DNA of 64,000 nucleotides from Gracilibacillus massiliensis (GTDB lineage: Bacteria > Bacillota > Bacilli > Bacillales > Amphibacillaceae): contig NZ_CZRP01000013.1 in assembly GCF_001458115.1 (NCBI RefSeq), forward strand, positions 1,504,779-1,568,778, in the 5' to 3' direction. Within the stretch, counting starts at the first letter, position 1, and each line of letters begins with the position of its first letter. Shown here piece after piece: positions 1 through 8,328 of the stretch. Below the pieces are notes generated by a model, which saw nothing but the letters and a program-made list of their open reading frames with translations, was not told the DNA's origin and did not search any database. The translations under genes and the position numbers were made by a program.

Positions 1-25
1 TATGGGCAACGATTTAAAGAAGATT

Positions 26-1033
26 TCAGTTCTGTTTTTGAACCGTTGGAACCTCCGGTGTCTTCACTAGATGAGCAAGAGGATAATCTCCCGTTTGAAT
101 AAATTCCGCATATTGGTTTGGGGATAATTTTGCGAGATTCCACTGATAACGGTCATTGTTGTAGTAATCCATATAGTCATCCATTTTTACACAAAGTTCC
201 TTAAACGTATTGACGTTTTTCAGACTTCCCAAATCATCTTTCATGTGACCAAAGAAAGATTCTTGCGGTGCATTGTCCCAACAGTTCCCACGCCGTGACA
301 TCGATTGACGTAATTCTTTGTCATTTAGTAGAGATTGAAATTTCATACTTGTATAGTGTATGCCTTGATCGGAATGGATCAAGGTTTTTTGGCTTTTAGG
401 AATAGAATGGTTTTCTACCAATTGTTCCATACAAGTCAAAACAAAGTCTACTTCCAACGATTCACTCGGCACATACGAAAGAATTTGGTTGGTGTAAGCA
501 TCTTTAATCGTTACTAAATAAGCTTTATTGCCTTGTCCAAAGAACAAATATGTAATATCTGTAAGTAGAACTATTTTGGGACCGTGAGCTTTAAATTGAC
601 GATTCAAATGGTTAGGCTTTGTCATGTTTTCTTGTTTTGCCTTTGCCATTTGTTTGTATGGATTGGGTTTTCTAATCGGACATATCAAATGATATTTATT
701 CATCAATCGTCGAATCTTCTTACGATTCATCACGATTCCTGTTTGTAGCAAACGCATATGAATACCTCTTGAGCCCTTATTATATCCACGATGTTGGTAC
801 GCTTCCAGAATGGATTCAAAAGCAGCACGATCTTGCCTTTCTCGCTCATTACGTCTTTCTTCATTCTTAAACCACGCATAATAACCTGAGCGAGAAACGT
901 GTGCAATCTCACATAGCCACTTGATATTTAAGAGGTTATGATCTCGTTCCGTTAATGTTTGGATAAGTTGATATTTTTCTTGTGCAAAGCTTTGGCTGCT
1001 TTGCGATCGATAAAATTCATTTTTTTTAAAGCT
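26..1033 (-). CDS. IS3-family OrfB, DDE transposase (made by -1 frameshift)
   Basis: This is the catalytic frame of the IS3 transposase (rve integrase core). The frame is open from 1033 to the stop at 26 and passes through a HTH_21-like segment (CEIAHVSRSGYYAWF) and the DDE core. The three acidic residues are visible in VLLTDITYL, IHSDQGIHYTS and CWDNAPQESFFGHMK. No good start codon with an RBS is seen at its head. The frame overlaps orfA in the -1 register, so it is probably translated as an OrfAB fusion. An internal ATG at 757 would give a product without the N-terminal third. Confidence 0.8.
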   Translation of the reverse strand, partial: SFKKNEFYRSQSSQSFAQEKYQLIQTLTERDHNLLNIKWLCEIAHVSRSGYYAWFKNEERRNERERQDRAAFESILEAYQHRGYNKGSRGIHMRLLQTGIVMNRKKIRRLMNKYHLICPIRKPNPYKQMAKAKQENMTKPNHLNRQFKAHGPKIVLLTDITYLFFGQGNKAYLVTIKDAYTNQILSYVPSESLEVDFVLTCMEQLVENHSIPKSQKTLIHSDQGIHYTSMKFQSLLNDKELRQSMSRRGNCWDNAPQESFFGHMKDDLGSLKNVNTFKELCVKMDDYMDYYNNDRYQWNLAKLSPNQYAEFIQTGDYPLAHLVKTPEVPTVQKQN

Positions 1034-1395
1034 TCAATTTGTTGTTTTTGTATAGTTACTTGATGTTTAAGATAGGCGATTTCCTCGTCAGGTGTGCGCT
1101 CTTTCGTTGAAACTCGGCCAGAATGATGGGCACGTAAATCTGTAAAACCAGCTTCTCTCTCTGCCATTTTCCGCACTCTATGAGAAAACGATTTAATTCT
1201 TTCTTGCCCCACCACCTTCGTATCAAATCCAGCTTCTCTAAAGATTTGCGTAGGAAATTTACCAAGATCTAGTTCATTCTTGAAATGTTGTTTGAAGACG
1301 TCTGAATAAGTAATAGCTTTGTTCGAAACCTTATCAACATAAGGATTTTTTCTCAATTCTTCAGCTTGCTTATCCGAGAAATAATGCACACCCAT
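952..1395 (-). CDS. IS3-family OrfA, helix-turn-helix protein
   Basis: This is the DNA-binding first frame of the IS3 element. The N-terminal part looks like a helix-turn-helix region, and the C-terminal part (KHQVTIQKQQIEALKKM) looks like the leucine-zipper coiled coil that OrfA and OrfAB share in this family. The start at 1395 was chosen because GTGAGGTTG lies just upstream; an in-frame start at 1449 would lie inside the terminal hairpin. The run of eight A near the end of the frame is the probable slip site that joins it to orfB. About 147 residues. Confidence 0.75.
   Translation of the reverse strand: MGVHYFSDKQAEELRKNPYVDKVSNKAITYSDVFKQHFKNELDLGKFPTQIFREAGFDTKVVGQERIKSFSHRVRKMAEREAGFTDLRAHHSGRVSTKERTPDEEIAYLKHQVTIQKQQIEALKKMNFIDRKAAKALHKKNINLSKH
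1020..1027 (-). other. Slippery A8 run for programmed -1 frameshift
   Basis: On the minus strand eight consecutive A residues sit in TTA AAA AAA ATG of orfA. A one-base backward slip here enters the open orfB frame, whose upstream stop lies at 1034-1036. A/AAA/AAA-type slip sites are the established way IS3 elements make OrfAB. The slip itself is inferred. Confidence 0.7.
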
Positions 1396-1438
1396 ATTAT
1401 CAACCTCACTTATGATTATAAAATAATTATACGACAAA

Positions 1439-1496
1439 GAACCCTGCAAAACAGAACTGATAGGTAGTTTTTTATCAGTGTCTGTTTTACAGGGTC
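1439..1496 (-). other. Terminal hairpin at the 5' end of the IS3 element
   Basis: Two 24-base arms (1439-1462 and 1473-1496) are near-perfect inverted copies, with three mismatches and a loop of about ten bases. The outer arm is also the terminal repeat of the element. A TATAAT-like -10 lies between this hairpin and orfA, so element-made transcripts would lack the stem, while read-through from outside would contain it. A role in blocking outside transcription is inferred. Confidence 0.6.
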
Positions 1497-1555
1497 CATT
1501 TTATTTTGTAACAAGGGTTTTAATATATTTAGTTTTGGGTATATCTTATATAGAG

Positions 1556-2959
1556 TTAAAATAAATTAGCTGGATTTACGAGTGAACCATCTTTATAAAC
1601 TTCAAAGTGTAAATGAATACCTGTAGAGAAGCCAGTAGTACCCATAACACCAATTTTTTGTCCTGCTTCTACTACTTGACCTGATGAAACGTTAATCGAT
1701 GCTAAGTGAGCATAAATTGTACGATAGCCATTGTTGTGATTGATAACAATTTTATTGCCATAACCGCCATCGTCCCATCCAGCCGAGGTGACTGTACCGT
1801 TATCTGCTGCTAAAATAGAGCGATCACTTACACCAGCAATATCGATTCCTTTGTGGTAAGAACCCCAACGTTCGCCAACATGACTTGAAATATAACCACC
1901 AACTGCCGGCCGCACAAATTGGCCTGAACCACGTGATGGAACGACTTTAGTTCCTTTGACAACTATCTTTTTAGTAGGTTCTTTCGTTATATTTTCTTCA
2001 ACGATTTCCATATCTACACTTTTACCATTAACTTTTTCAATTCGGTAATGAGTTTCAACAGTACCATTTTCACCTTCTTGTTTTACCTCTTCTTCACCTT
2101 TATACATTTCTTCAGACTCTTCTACTTTTGTTTCATATGCAATTTCATCTTCTTCTAACTTTTCTTCTACAACTACTACTTTTACAAATGGTTCATAGGA
2201 AGTGACCTGAAGCTCATCACCGATTTGGATCAAAGAGTCTTCATTTAAATCTGGATTCAGTTCTAGTAATTCATCTAATGATAGTTCGTATTCACTTGCA
2301 ATCGAGCCTAATACATCACCCGCATCGACAACATGTTTTTTGTCTTCTAACGTTCCTTTTTCTAATAAAGTAATGCCTTCCTCGACAGATAAAATTTTAT
2401 CTTCTGAAACTTTTTCTTCTTCAAGTGTAACTTCTTCTGTTAGTGATACGTCTATAATATTAGAATCACCTACAGATAATGGTTCTGTTTCTTCTGTATC
2501 ACTATCTAATGTTTCGAGAACATCAGCACTAACGAATTTTTCTTTATAGGCTTGAATAACTTGGTCTGCCTTTTCTTCTTCTTCAAAATAACCAATTACT
2601 TCGTCGCCTATTTTTAAGGCTTTTGCTTCTACACCAACTGTTATGTCATTTTCTAGATAATCCAATACTTCTTGGTTGTCTGCTTTTGAAGAAAATACTT
2701 GTTCCGTAACATAGGTAATCTCTTCATTTATTGTATATGTATAATCATTATCTTCTTGATGTTCAGAGAGTTTATCCGTGATATAACTTTCCACGACTCT
2801 TTTGTTGTCGACCATCCCAACATGTTCATTATCTACATAAACATGATAGACATTTCTTAAGTCTGCCTCATCAGCCAAGACAACTTGTGATGTTAGACCT
2901 GCTGCAACCACGCCAGCGATCGTTAACCGCTTGACTAACCCTTTTACATTACTTCGCAT
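1556..2959 (-). CDS. Secreted M23 peptidase with LysM and G5-like domains
   Basis: This is a probable cell-wall endopeptidase of 467 residues. A signal peptide covers about residues 1-29 (VVLADEA). Next come an acidic N-terminal region, a LysM-type peptidoglycan-binding segment (about 208-255), a G5-like stretch ending near GTKVV, and a C-terminal M23 (LytM/gametolysin) domain. The zinc and catalytic residues appear as HKGIDIAG near residue 369 and HLHFEV at 449. The start has a good upstream purine-rich site. The gene lies downstream of purA but has its own intergenic region after the purA terminator. The exact cell-wall substrate cannot be told. Confidence 0.85.
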   Translation of the reverse strand: MRSNVKGLVKRLTIAGVVAAGLTSQVVLADEADLRNVYHVYVDNEHVGMVDNKRVVESYITDKLSEHQEDNDYTYTINEEITYVTEQVFSSKADNQEVLDYLENDITVGVEAKALKIGDEVIGYFEEEEKADQVIQAYKEKFVSADVLETLDSDTEETEPLSVGDSNIIDVSLTEEVTLEEEKVSEDKILSVEEGITLLEKGTLEDKKHVVDAGDVLGSIASEYELSLDELLELNPDLNEDSLIQIGDELQVTSYEPFVKVVVVEEKLEEDEIAYETKVEESEEMYKGEEEVKQEGENGTVETHYRIEKVNGKSVDMEIVEENITKEPTKKIVVKGTKVVPSRGSGQFVRPAVGGYISSHVGERWGSYHKGIDIAGVSDRSILAADNGTVTSAGWDDGGYGNKIVINHNNGYRTIYAHLASINVSSGQVVEAGQKIGVMGTTGFSTGIHLHFEVYKDGSLVNPANLF

Positions 2960-3116
2960 ACCTACTTCCTCCTATAACCCCAAAACATTTCTTTATATTA
3001 TCTTTAATTCGAGTTTTTCTACCTTACCTAATCTATCATATATTAAACTATGATAAAATAATTTTAATCGTAATGTAACAAAACTGTATAATAAAAGCCA
3101 TAATTTTACAATGACC

Positions 3117-3154
3117 GTAAAAAAAGTCACTCAATTTTAATTTGAGTGACTTTT
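3117..3154 (-). terminator. purA terminator
   Basis: A 13-bp perfect stem (3122-3134 with 3142-3154) is followed on the minus strand by a run of T. It lies 36 bases after the purA stop codon. Confidence 0.8.
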
Positions 3155-3189
3155 GATTTATATAGGCGAATGCCTGGTTTTTCTAATAT

Positions 3190-4500
<1,311 letters not shown>

Positions 4501-4526
4501 TTATTCATTTCATTCATTCCAAACTA

Positions 4527-4555
4527 ATTTTACCAACGATAAAGACCAATGTCAA
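4527..4555 (-). promoter_or_regulatory. purA promoter, sigma-A type
   Basis: On the minus strand TTGACA (4555-4550) and TAAAAT (4532-4527) are separated by 17 bases, and the purA start is about 50 bases further on. It is the only strong match upstream of purA. Confidence 0.75.
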
Positions 4556-4563
4556 TTTTATAT

Positions 4564-4600
4564 ACGAACAATTTCAGTAGTTATTATTATTATCGTTCGT
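4564..4600. promoter_or_regulatory. Putative PurR operator (inverted PurBox pair)
   Basis: ACGAACAAT (4564-4572) faces ATCGTTCGT (4592-4600), giving an inverted pair of CGAAC boxes just upstream of the purA -35. In Bacillus PurR binds inverted PurBoxes with a CGAAC core near pur promoters. The gap here (19 bases between nine-base boxes) is slightly longer than the usual 16-17, so the call is probable rather than sure. Confidence 0.6.
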
Positions 4601-4774
4601 GAAAAATGAAACACGGTAGTTTTACAGTACTCTTTCACATACAAGTCGCGCAAAAGTAGCTCTAACAACCTAGAGCGCTATTTTTTTATTTTATTTTTCG
4701 TCATATTTTAATAGCGTTTTATGACGGAACATGATATAATAAGTATAAAAACGAGTAACGAAACAGGTGATAAC

Positions 4775-6505
4775 GTGTATCTGAAAAAAACGAAAAACAA
4801 AAAAGGCCGTATCCATTTATCGATTGTGGATTCTTATTATGATAAAGAGAAAAAATATGATCGTCAGGTAACCATAGAAAGTTTGGGATATCTGGATGAA
4901 TTAGAAAAAGAATACGACGACCCGATTGCTCATTTTAAAAAACGAGTAGAGGAATTAAAGAAAGCGAAAGCAGCACAAAAAGAACCGATACAACTAGAAC
5001 TTTCTCCGAACGAAAAGATAAAAAAGAAGAAGGACTATCGCAAAAATTTTGGACACGTGATCCTGAGCCAACTTTATCATCAGTTACAGCTAGATACCTT
5101 TTGGAAAAATCGTGCCAGACGTCGCTCCTTTGCCTTTGACCCTAATATTATTTTCAAATTATTAATTTTTACGCGATTATTGTATCCCGGTTCCAAGGCG
5201 AAGTCGTTTGCCTCTCGTTCTTTATTTTTTGAACGAAACACTTTTGAATTGGCGGATGTATACCGCGCACTCACCTTCTTTCATGAAAAAAAGGATGACT
5301 TGTTGAAATGGCTACATAACCAAGTGACTAGTCAATATGGACGGGATACCACTCGTGTTTTTTATGATGTGACCAATTATTATTTTGAGTCCGATACGAT
5401 CGATGAAACAGACATGCGGCGTAAAGGAGTGTCGAAAGAGCATCGACCGAATCCGATTGTGCAGATGGGATTGTTTATGGATAACCAGGGAATACCGATC
5501 ACTTATCAACTATTCCCTGGCAACACCAATGATTGTATGACGTATCGTCCCAACTTAAAAAAATTGAAACTGGATTATGGTATAAAACGAGCCGTAGTTG
5601 TGGCGGACAAGGGAATGACAACGGGGGATAATATCTGGTTTACCTTATCAGCAAAAGACGGCTATGTATTCAGTATGTCGGTACGTGGTGCCAATAAAGA
5701 ATTAAAAGAATATGTCAAAAACGAAGCAGACTATCAATGGGTTGGAAAGGAATACAAGCGAAAGTCCCGATTGTACCCAAGAGATATTCTGGTAACAGCG
5801 AAAAATGGATCCAAAATGAAAAAGCAAGTACATGAAAAACAAGTGGTATTTTGGAGTGCGAAATATGCCAAAAAAGCCAAATATGAACGAGAGAAAGTCA
5901 TTCAAAAAGCGAAAGCATTAATGGAGAATCCTGGCGCTTATAAGAGAGCCACATCCGTTGGAGCAAGCAACTATATTAAAGATATTGCGTTCGACAAAAC
6001 GACAGGAGAAATCTTAACACCTAAGAAACAACTGCACCTCAATGAGAAGAAAATACAAGAACAAGAAGCATTAGATGGGTACTATGTGCTGATTACAAGC
6101 GAATACAGGGAAGCTGATGATGCGATTATTGATATGTATCGGGGATTGTGGCAAATTGAAGAAACGTTTCGTATTACCAAAAGTGACTTAGAAGCACGAC
6201 CGGTTTACGTATCCAGAAAAGAACACATTGAAGCCCATTTTCTTACGTGCTTTGTCTCCCTTGTGCTTGCGCGTATTTTACAGGTAGAATCAGACGGCAA
6301 GCATAGCGTCGCCAATTTATTGGATAGTTTACGTCAGGCGGAATGCACGGAACTCACTCAGAATTATTATTTATTTGATTATTATGATGACATTCTAGAA
6401 GAATTAGGAACCAAATTTCACATCGATTTCTCGAAAAGGTATAGGAAATTAGGAGAAATTAAAAAAATTTTAGGGAAGACGAAAAAAGGGTCTATTTCAC
6501 GATGA
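4775..6505 (+). CDS. IS1634-family transposase
   Basis: This is a DDE transposase of the IS4 superfamily, about 576 residues. The catalytic aspartates fit VFYDVTNYYF and VVVADKGM. The family's Y-R-E-K signature is seen in MYRGLWQIEETFRITKSDLE. The likely start is GTG at 4775, giving a protein that begins (M)YLKKTKNKKGR; AGGTGAT lies just before it. An in-frame ATG at 4721 has no ribosome binding site. The reading frame is intact, so the element may still be active. Confidence 0.88.
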   Translation: MYLKKTKNKKGRIHLSIVDSYYDKEKKYDRQVTIESLGYLDELEKEYDDPIAHFKKRVEELKKAKAAQKEPIQLELSPNEKIKKKKDYRKNFGHVILSQLYHQLQLDTFWKNRARRRSFAFDPNIIFKLLIFTRLLYPGSKAKSFASRSLFFERNTFELADVYRALTFFHEKKDDLLKWLHNQVTSQYGRDTTRVFYDVTNYYFESDTIDETDMRRKGVSKEHRPNPIVQMGLFMDNQGIPITYQLFPGNTNDCMTYRPNLKKLKLDYGIKRAVVVADKGMTTGDNIWFTLSAKDGYVFSMSVRGANKELKEYVKNEADYQWVGKEYKRKSRLYPRDILVTAKNGSKMKKQVHEKQVVFWSAKYAKKAKYEREKVIQKAKALMENPGAYKRATSVGASNYIKDIAFDKTTGEILTPKKQLHLNEKKIQEQEALDGYYVLITSEYREADDAIIDMYRGLWQIEETFRITKSDLEARPVYVSRKEHIEAHFLTCFVSLVLARILQVESDGKHSVANLLDSLRQAECTELTQNYYLFDYYDDILEELGTKFHIDFSKRYRKLGEIKKILGKTKKGSISR

Positions 6506-6523
6506 AAAGTTGAAAAATAAGAT

Positions 6524-6567
6524 ACCCCTTCTTCCTTTGTGCGCCAAGGGATGAAGGGGTGTTTTTG
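6524..6567 (+). terminator. Terminator of the IS1634-family transposase gene
   Basis: ACCCCTT (6524-6530) and AAGGGGT (6554-6560) form a hairpin with further pairing in the loop, followed by GTTTTTGT. It lies about 20 bases past the transposase stop. Confidence 0.7.
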
Positions 6568-6591
6568 TCTAATTCCACTGTAAAACTCAGG

Positions 6592-6690
6592 ATTCCAAAC
6601 TAATTTTACCACCGATAAAGACCAATGTCAATTTTATATACGAACAATTTCAGTAGTTATTATTATTATCGTTCGTGAAAAATGAAACAC
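6592..6690. repeat. 99-bp direct repeat, copy 2 (orphan copy of the purA promoter)
   Basis: This is the second copy of the target duplication, with the PurBox pair at 6640-6648 and 6668-6676 and a minus-strand promoter pointing into the 3' end of the IS1634-family element. The only difference from copy 1 is one base in the -35/-10 spacer. If active it would give antisense RNA to the transposase gene. Confidence 0.85.
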
Positions 6691-6701
6691 AGGGACGGTT
6701 C
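6684..6701 (+). repeat. Left part of a split REP-like palindrome
   Basis: GAAACACAGGGACGGTTC is the left part of the 27-bp palindrome family seen intact at 8296, 10974 and 50245. The remaining part, TGCTGTTTC, is found at 8264-8272 on the far side of the IS1182 element. Confidence 0.8.
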
Positions 6702-6794
6702 GGGACCAGTGAAAAAGTCACCGAATTCCCCTGTATTTTAAAAAAGTCATTAAATAATAGATTTTTGTGACATTTTAATAAGATATGTCACTAT

Positions 6795-6853
6795 AAAAAC
6801 CCCCTAAATGGTATAATTAGTACGTCCAAATACCAAACCATTAGGGGGTTTTT
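6795..6853 (+). promoter_or_regulatory. Protective hairpin and internal promoter of the IS1182 element
   Basis: The arms 6795-6812 and 6837-6853 pair over about 17 bases with one bulge. The right arm contains the TTAGGGGG ribosome binding site of the transposase, and its GGGGGTTTTT also makes a terminator-like end. A TATAAT -10 (6812-6817) lies in the hairpin, so transcripts from it start in the loop and lack the left arm. Read-through RNA from outside would fold and hide the ribosome binding site. Confidence 0.7.
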
Positions 6854-6857
6854 CTTC

Positions 6858-8138
6858 ATGCTTCGAAATCATTCAAAGCAATCTAGTTTTCACTCTGTAT
6901 TATACGATAAAATTCCAGAAAATCATATACTAAAAGTCATTTCTTCTGTCATTGATTTTAGCTTTATTAATATATTGCTAGAAGACACCTATTGTAAAGA
7001 TTTTGGGCGTCCAGCAAAAGAACCGGAAATGATGTGTAAGCTACTTTTTCTTCAACACTTATACAATTTATCGGACGAAAAAGTACAAGTAGAAGCTCGT
7101 TTAAATTTAGCTTTCATGTACTTTATAGGCATTAATCCTGAAGATGAATTACCCGACAAGAGTCTTCTTTCCAAATTTAGAACACATCGTCTTGGAGAGG
7201 ATACACTTGATGGTATCCTCACAGAAATGGTACGTCAATGTGTGGAAAACGGCATATTACAAGGGAGTAGTGTGAGCATAGATGCCACGCACATTATGGC
7301 AAATACAATTAAGAAAACCGATCATGAGCTTACCAGCTCCTGGATTCAGAAGGCGAAGGACATTCTTTATGACCCTAAATTTATAAATCAAAAAGGGGTT
7401 CGCTCCATTGTGGATGAAGATGCAAGGGTAGGTCGCAAAAGTAAAACAGAATCGTTTTATGGATTTAAAGCAGAATTTATGATGACTACTGTGGAACGCA
7501 TTATTACGGCCGTTCGTACGGGACACGGTGCTTATTTGGATGGTAGCTTCATGAACGAGATATTGGAATTAACACTTAAAAGCGGAATGACTATCGAAGA
7601 AGTATATGGAGACAAAGCTTACTTTAGAAAACCAATATTAGAAGCAATTGAAGCCATAGAGGCACAACCTTTTATTCCAGTTAGTTCTACCGTATATCGT
7701 ATAGATGAATCTAATTTTACTTATAACAAAGATTCGGATGAATGGTCCTGTAGCCAAGGTAATACCACGGTCAAAAAGAAATATTTCACATCAAAAAACA
7801 AGGACGGGGAAAGGCAAGGATATAAGTATTATTTTGATATCGAGCAGTGTAAAGCATGTCCGTTACATGATTTGTGCGCTAAAAAAGCAGCACGTAGAAT
7901 TCTAACAGTTGGTTTAAATACGGCAGAGTTCTACGACATATCTCAATATCAAAAGAGAGAAGAATTTAAAGAAAAATATAAAAAAAGAGCTTCTATTGAA
8001 GGGAAAAATGCGGAGCTTAAACGATTCCATGGCCTAGCTCGAGCAAGGGGATATGGTCTATTCAGCGTGTCTCAACAATCAAAGTTAGCAGCAATAGCAA
8101 CAAACATTAAGCGGATAGCAGCAATAGCATCCGCCTAA
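6858..8138 (+). CDS. IS1182-family transposase (DUF772/DDE)
   Basis: This is an intact DDE transposase of 426 residues. The N-terminal half has the DUF772-type segment (FGRPAKEPEMMCKLLFLQHL), and the catalytic residues fit VSIDATHI, YGDKAYF and SIEGKNAELKRFHGL. A cysteine pair region (CKACPLHDLCAKKA) is typical of the family. Translation starts at the ATG nine bases after GGGGG, within a 5' hairpin expected to limit expression from outside promoters. No frameshift or early stop is present. Confidence 0.9.
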   Translation: MLRNHSKQSSFHSVLYDKIPENHILKVISSVIDFSFINILLEDTYCKDFGRPAKEPEMMCKLLFLQHLYNLSDEKVQVEARLNLAFMYFIGINPEDELPDKSLLSKFRTHRLGEDTLDGILTEMVRQCVENGILQGSSVSIDATHIMANTIKKTDHELTSSWIQKAKDILYDPKFINQKGVRSIVDEDARVGRKSKTESFYGFKAEFMMTTVERIITAVRTGHGAYLDGSFMNEILELTLKSGMTIEEVYGDKAYFRKPILEAIEAIEAQPFIPVSSTVYRIDESNFTYNKDSDEWSCSQGNTTVKKKYFTSKNKDGERQGYKYYFDIEQCKACPLHDLCAKKAARRILTVGLNTAEFYDISQYQKREEFKEKYKKRASIEGKNAELKRFHGLARARGYGLFSVSQQSKLAAIATNIKRIAAIASA

Positions 8139-8295
8139 TAGCCTCAAATACCCCTAAAAAATTACCGAAAATTCATACAAAAACAATTTTTGGCTTTGTT
8201 TAGAATCCCTTCTTTACTATCTCCAATAAAAAACATTACTTTTTCACTGATCCCGGACGGTTCTGCTGTTTCATTTATACTTTGACAATAAAAAA

Positions 8296-8322
8296 GAAAC
8301 ACGAGAACCGTCCCCGTGTTTC
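8296..8322 (-). repeat. REP-like palindrome, terminator-like, after the monooxygenase gene
   Basis: This is an intact 27-bp copy with arms GAAACACG and CGTGTTTC around a GGGACGGTTC core. Read on the minus strand it begins six bases after the monooxygenase stop and is followed by TTTTTT, so it has the form of a Rho-independent terminator. Confidence 0.8.
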
Positions 8323-8328
8323 GTTGTT

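Larger units (their letters stand above)
1..1498 (-). mobile_element. IS3-family insertion sequence (IS150-like), cut by the window edge
   Basis: This element has the two overlapping reading frames (orfA and orfB) of an IS3-family insertion sequence, read on the minus strand. Its upstream end is placed near 1498, where a TGGACCCTGT terminus reads inward. The other end lies beyond base 1, so flanking direct repeats cannot be checked. It sits downstream of the M23 peptidase gene, beyond that gene's 3' end. The family assignment is firm from the DDE transposase; the exact terminus is inferred. Confidence 0.85.
4516..4614. repeat. 99-bp direct repeat, copy 1 (target duplication of the IS1634-family element)
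   Basis: These 99 bases recur at 6592-6690 with one mismatch (A to C in the promoter spacer). The two copies exactly flank the IS1634-family element. This copy holds the working purA promoter and PurBox pair. Confidence 0.9.
4615..6591 (+). mobile_element. IS1634-family insertion sequence, complete
   Basis: This is a 1977-bp element bounded by 99-bp direct repeats. The ends carry the shared 11-bp inverted core AGTTTTACAGT (4618-4628 and, inverted, 6577-6587), three to four bases inside each border. It encodes one transposase and ends with its own terminator. IS1634-family elements are known for unusually long and variable target duplications, which fits the 99-bp repeat. It separates the purA promoter from the DNA that originally lay upstream. 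Confidence 0.9.
6702..8254 (+). mobile_element. IS1182-family insertion sequence, complete
   Basis: This 1553-bp element has near-identical inverted ends (GGGACCAGTGAAAAAGT at left, GGGATCAGTGAAAAAGT at right, inverted). It is flanked by the 9-bp direct repeat GGACGGTTC (6693-6701 and 8255-8263). The target is the middle of a REP-like palindrome. It carries one intact transposase gene preceded by a regulatory hairpin. Confidence 0.9.

Noticed and set aside
730-912. Separate minus-strand reading frame upstream of orfB
   Set aside because: It is a shadow; the orfB frame is itself open through this region to 1033 and shows the expected IS3 OrfB N-terminal sequence.
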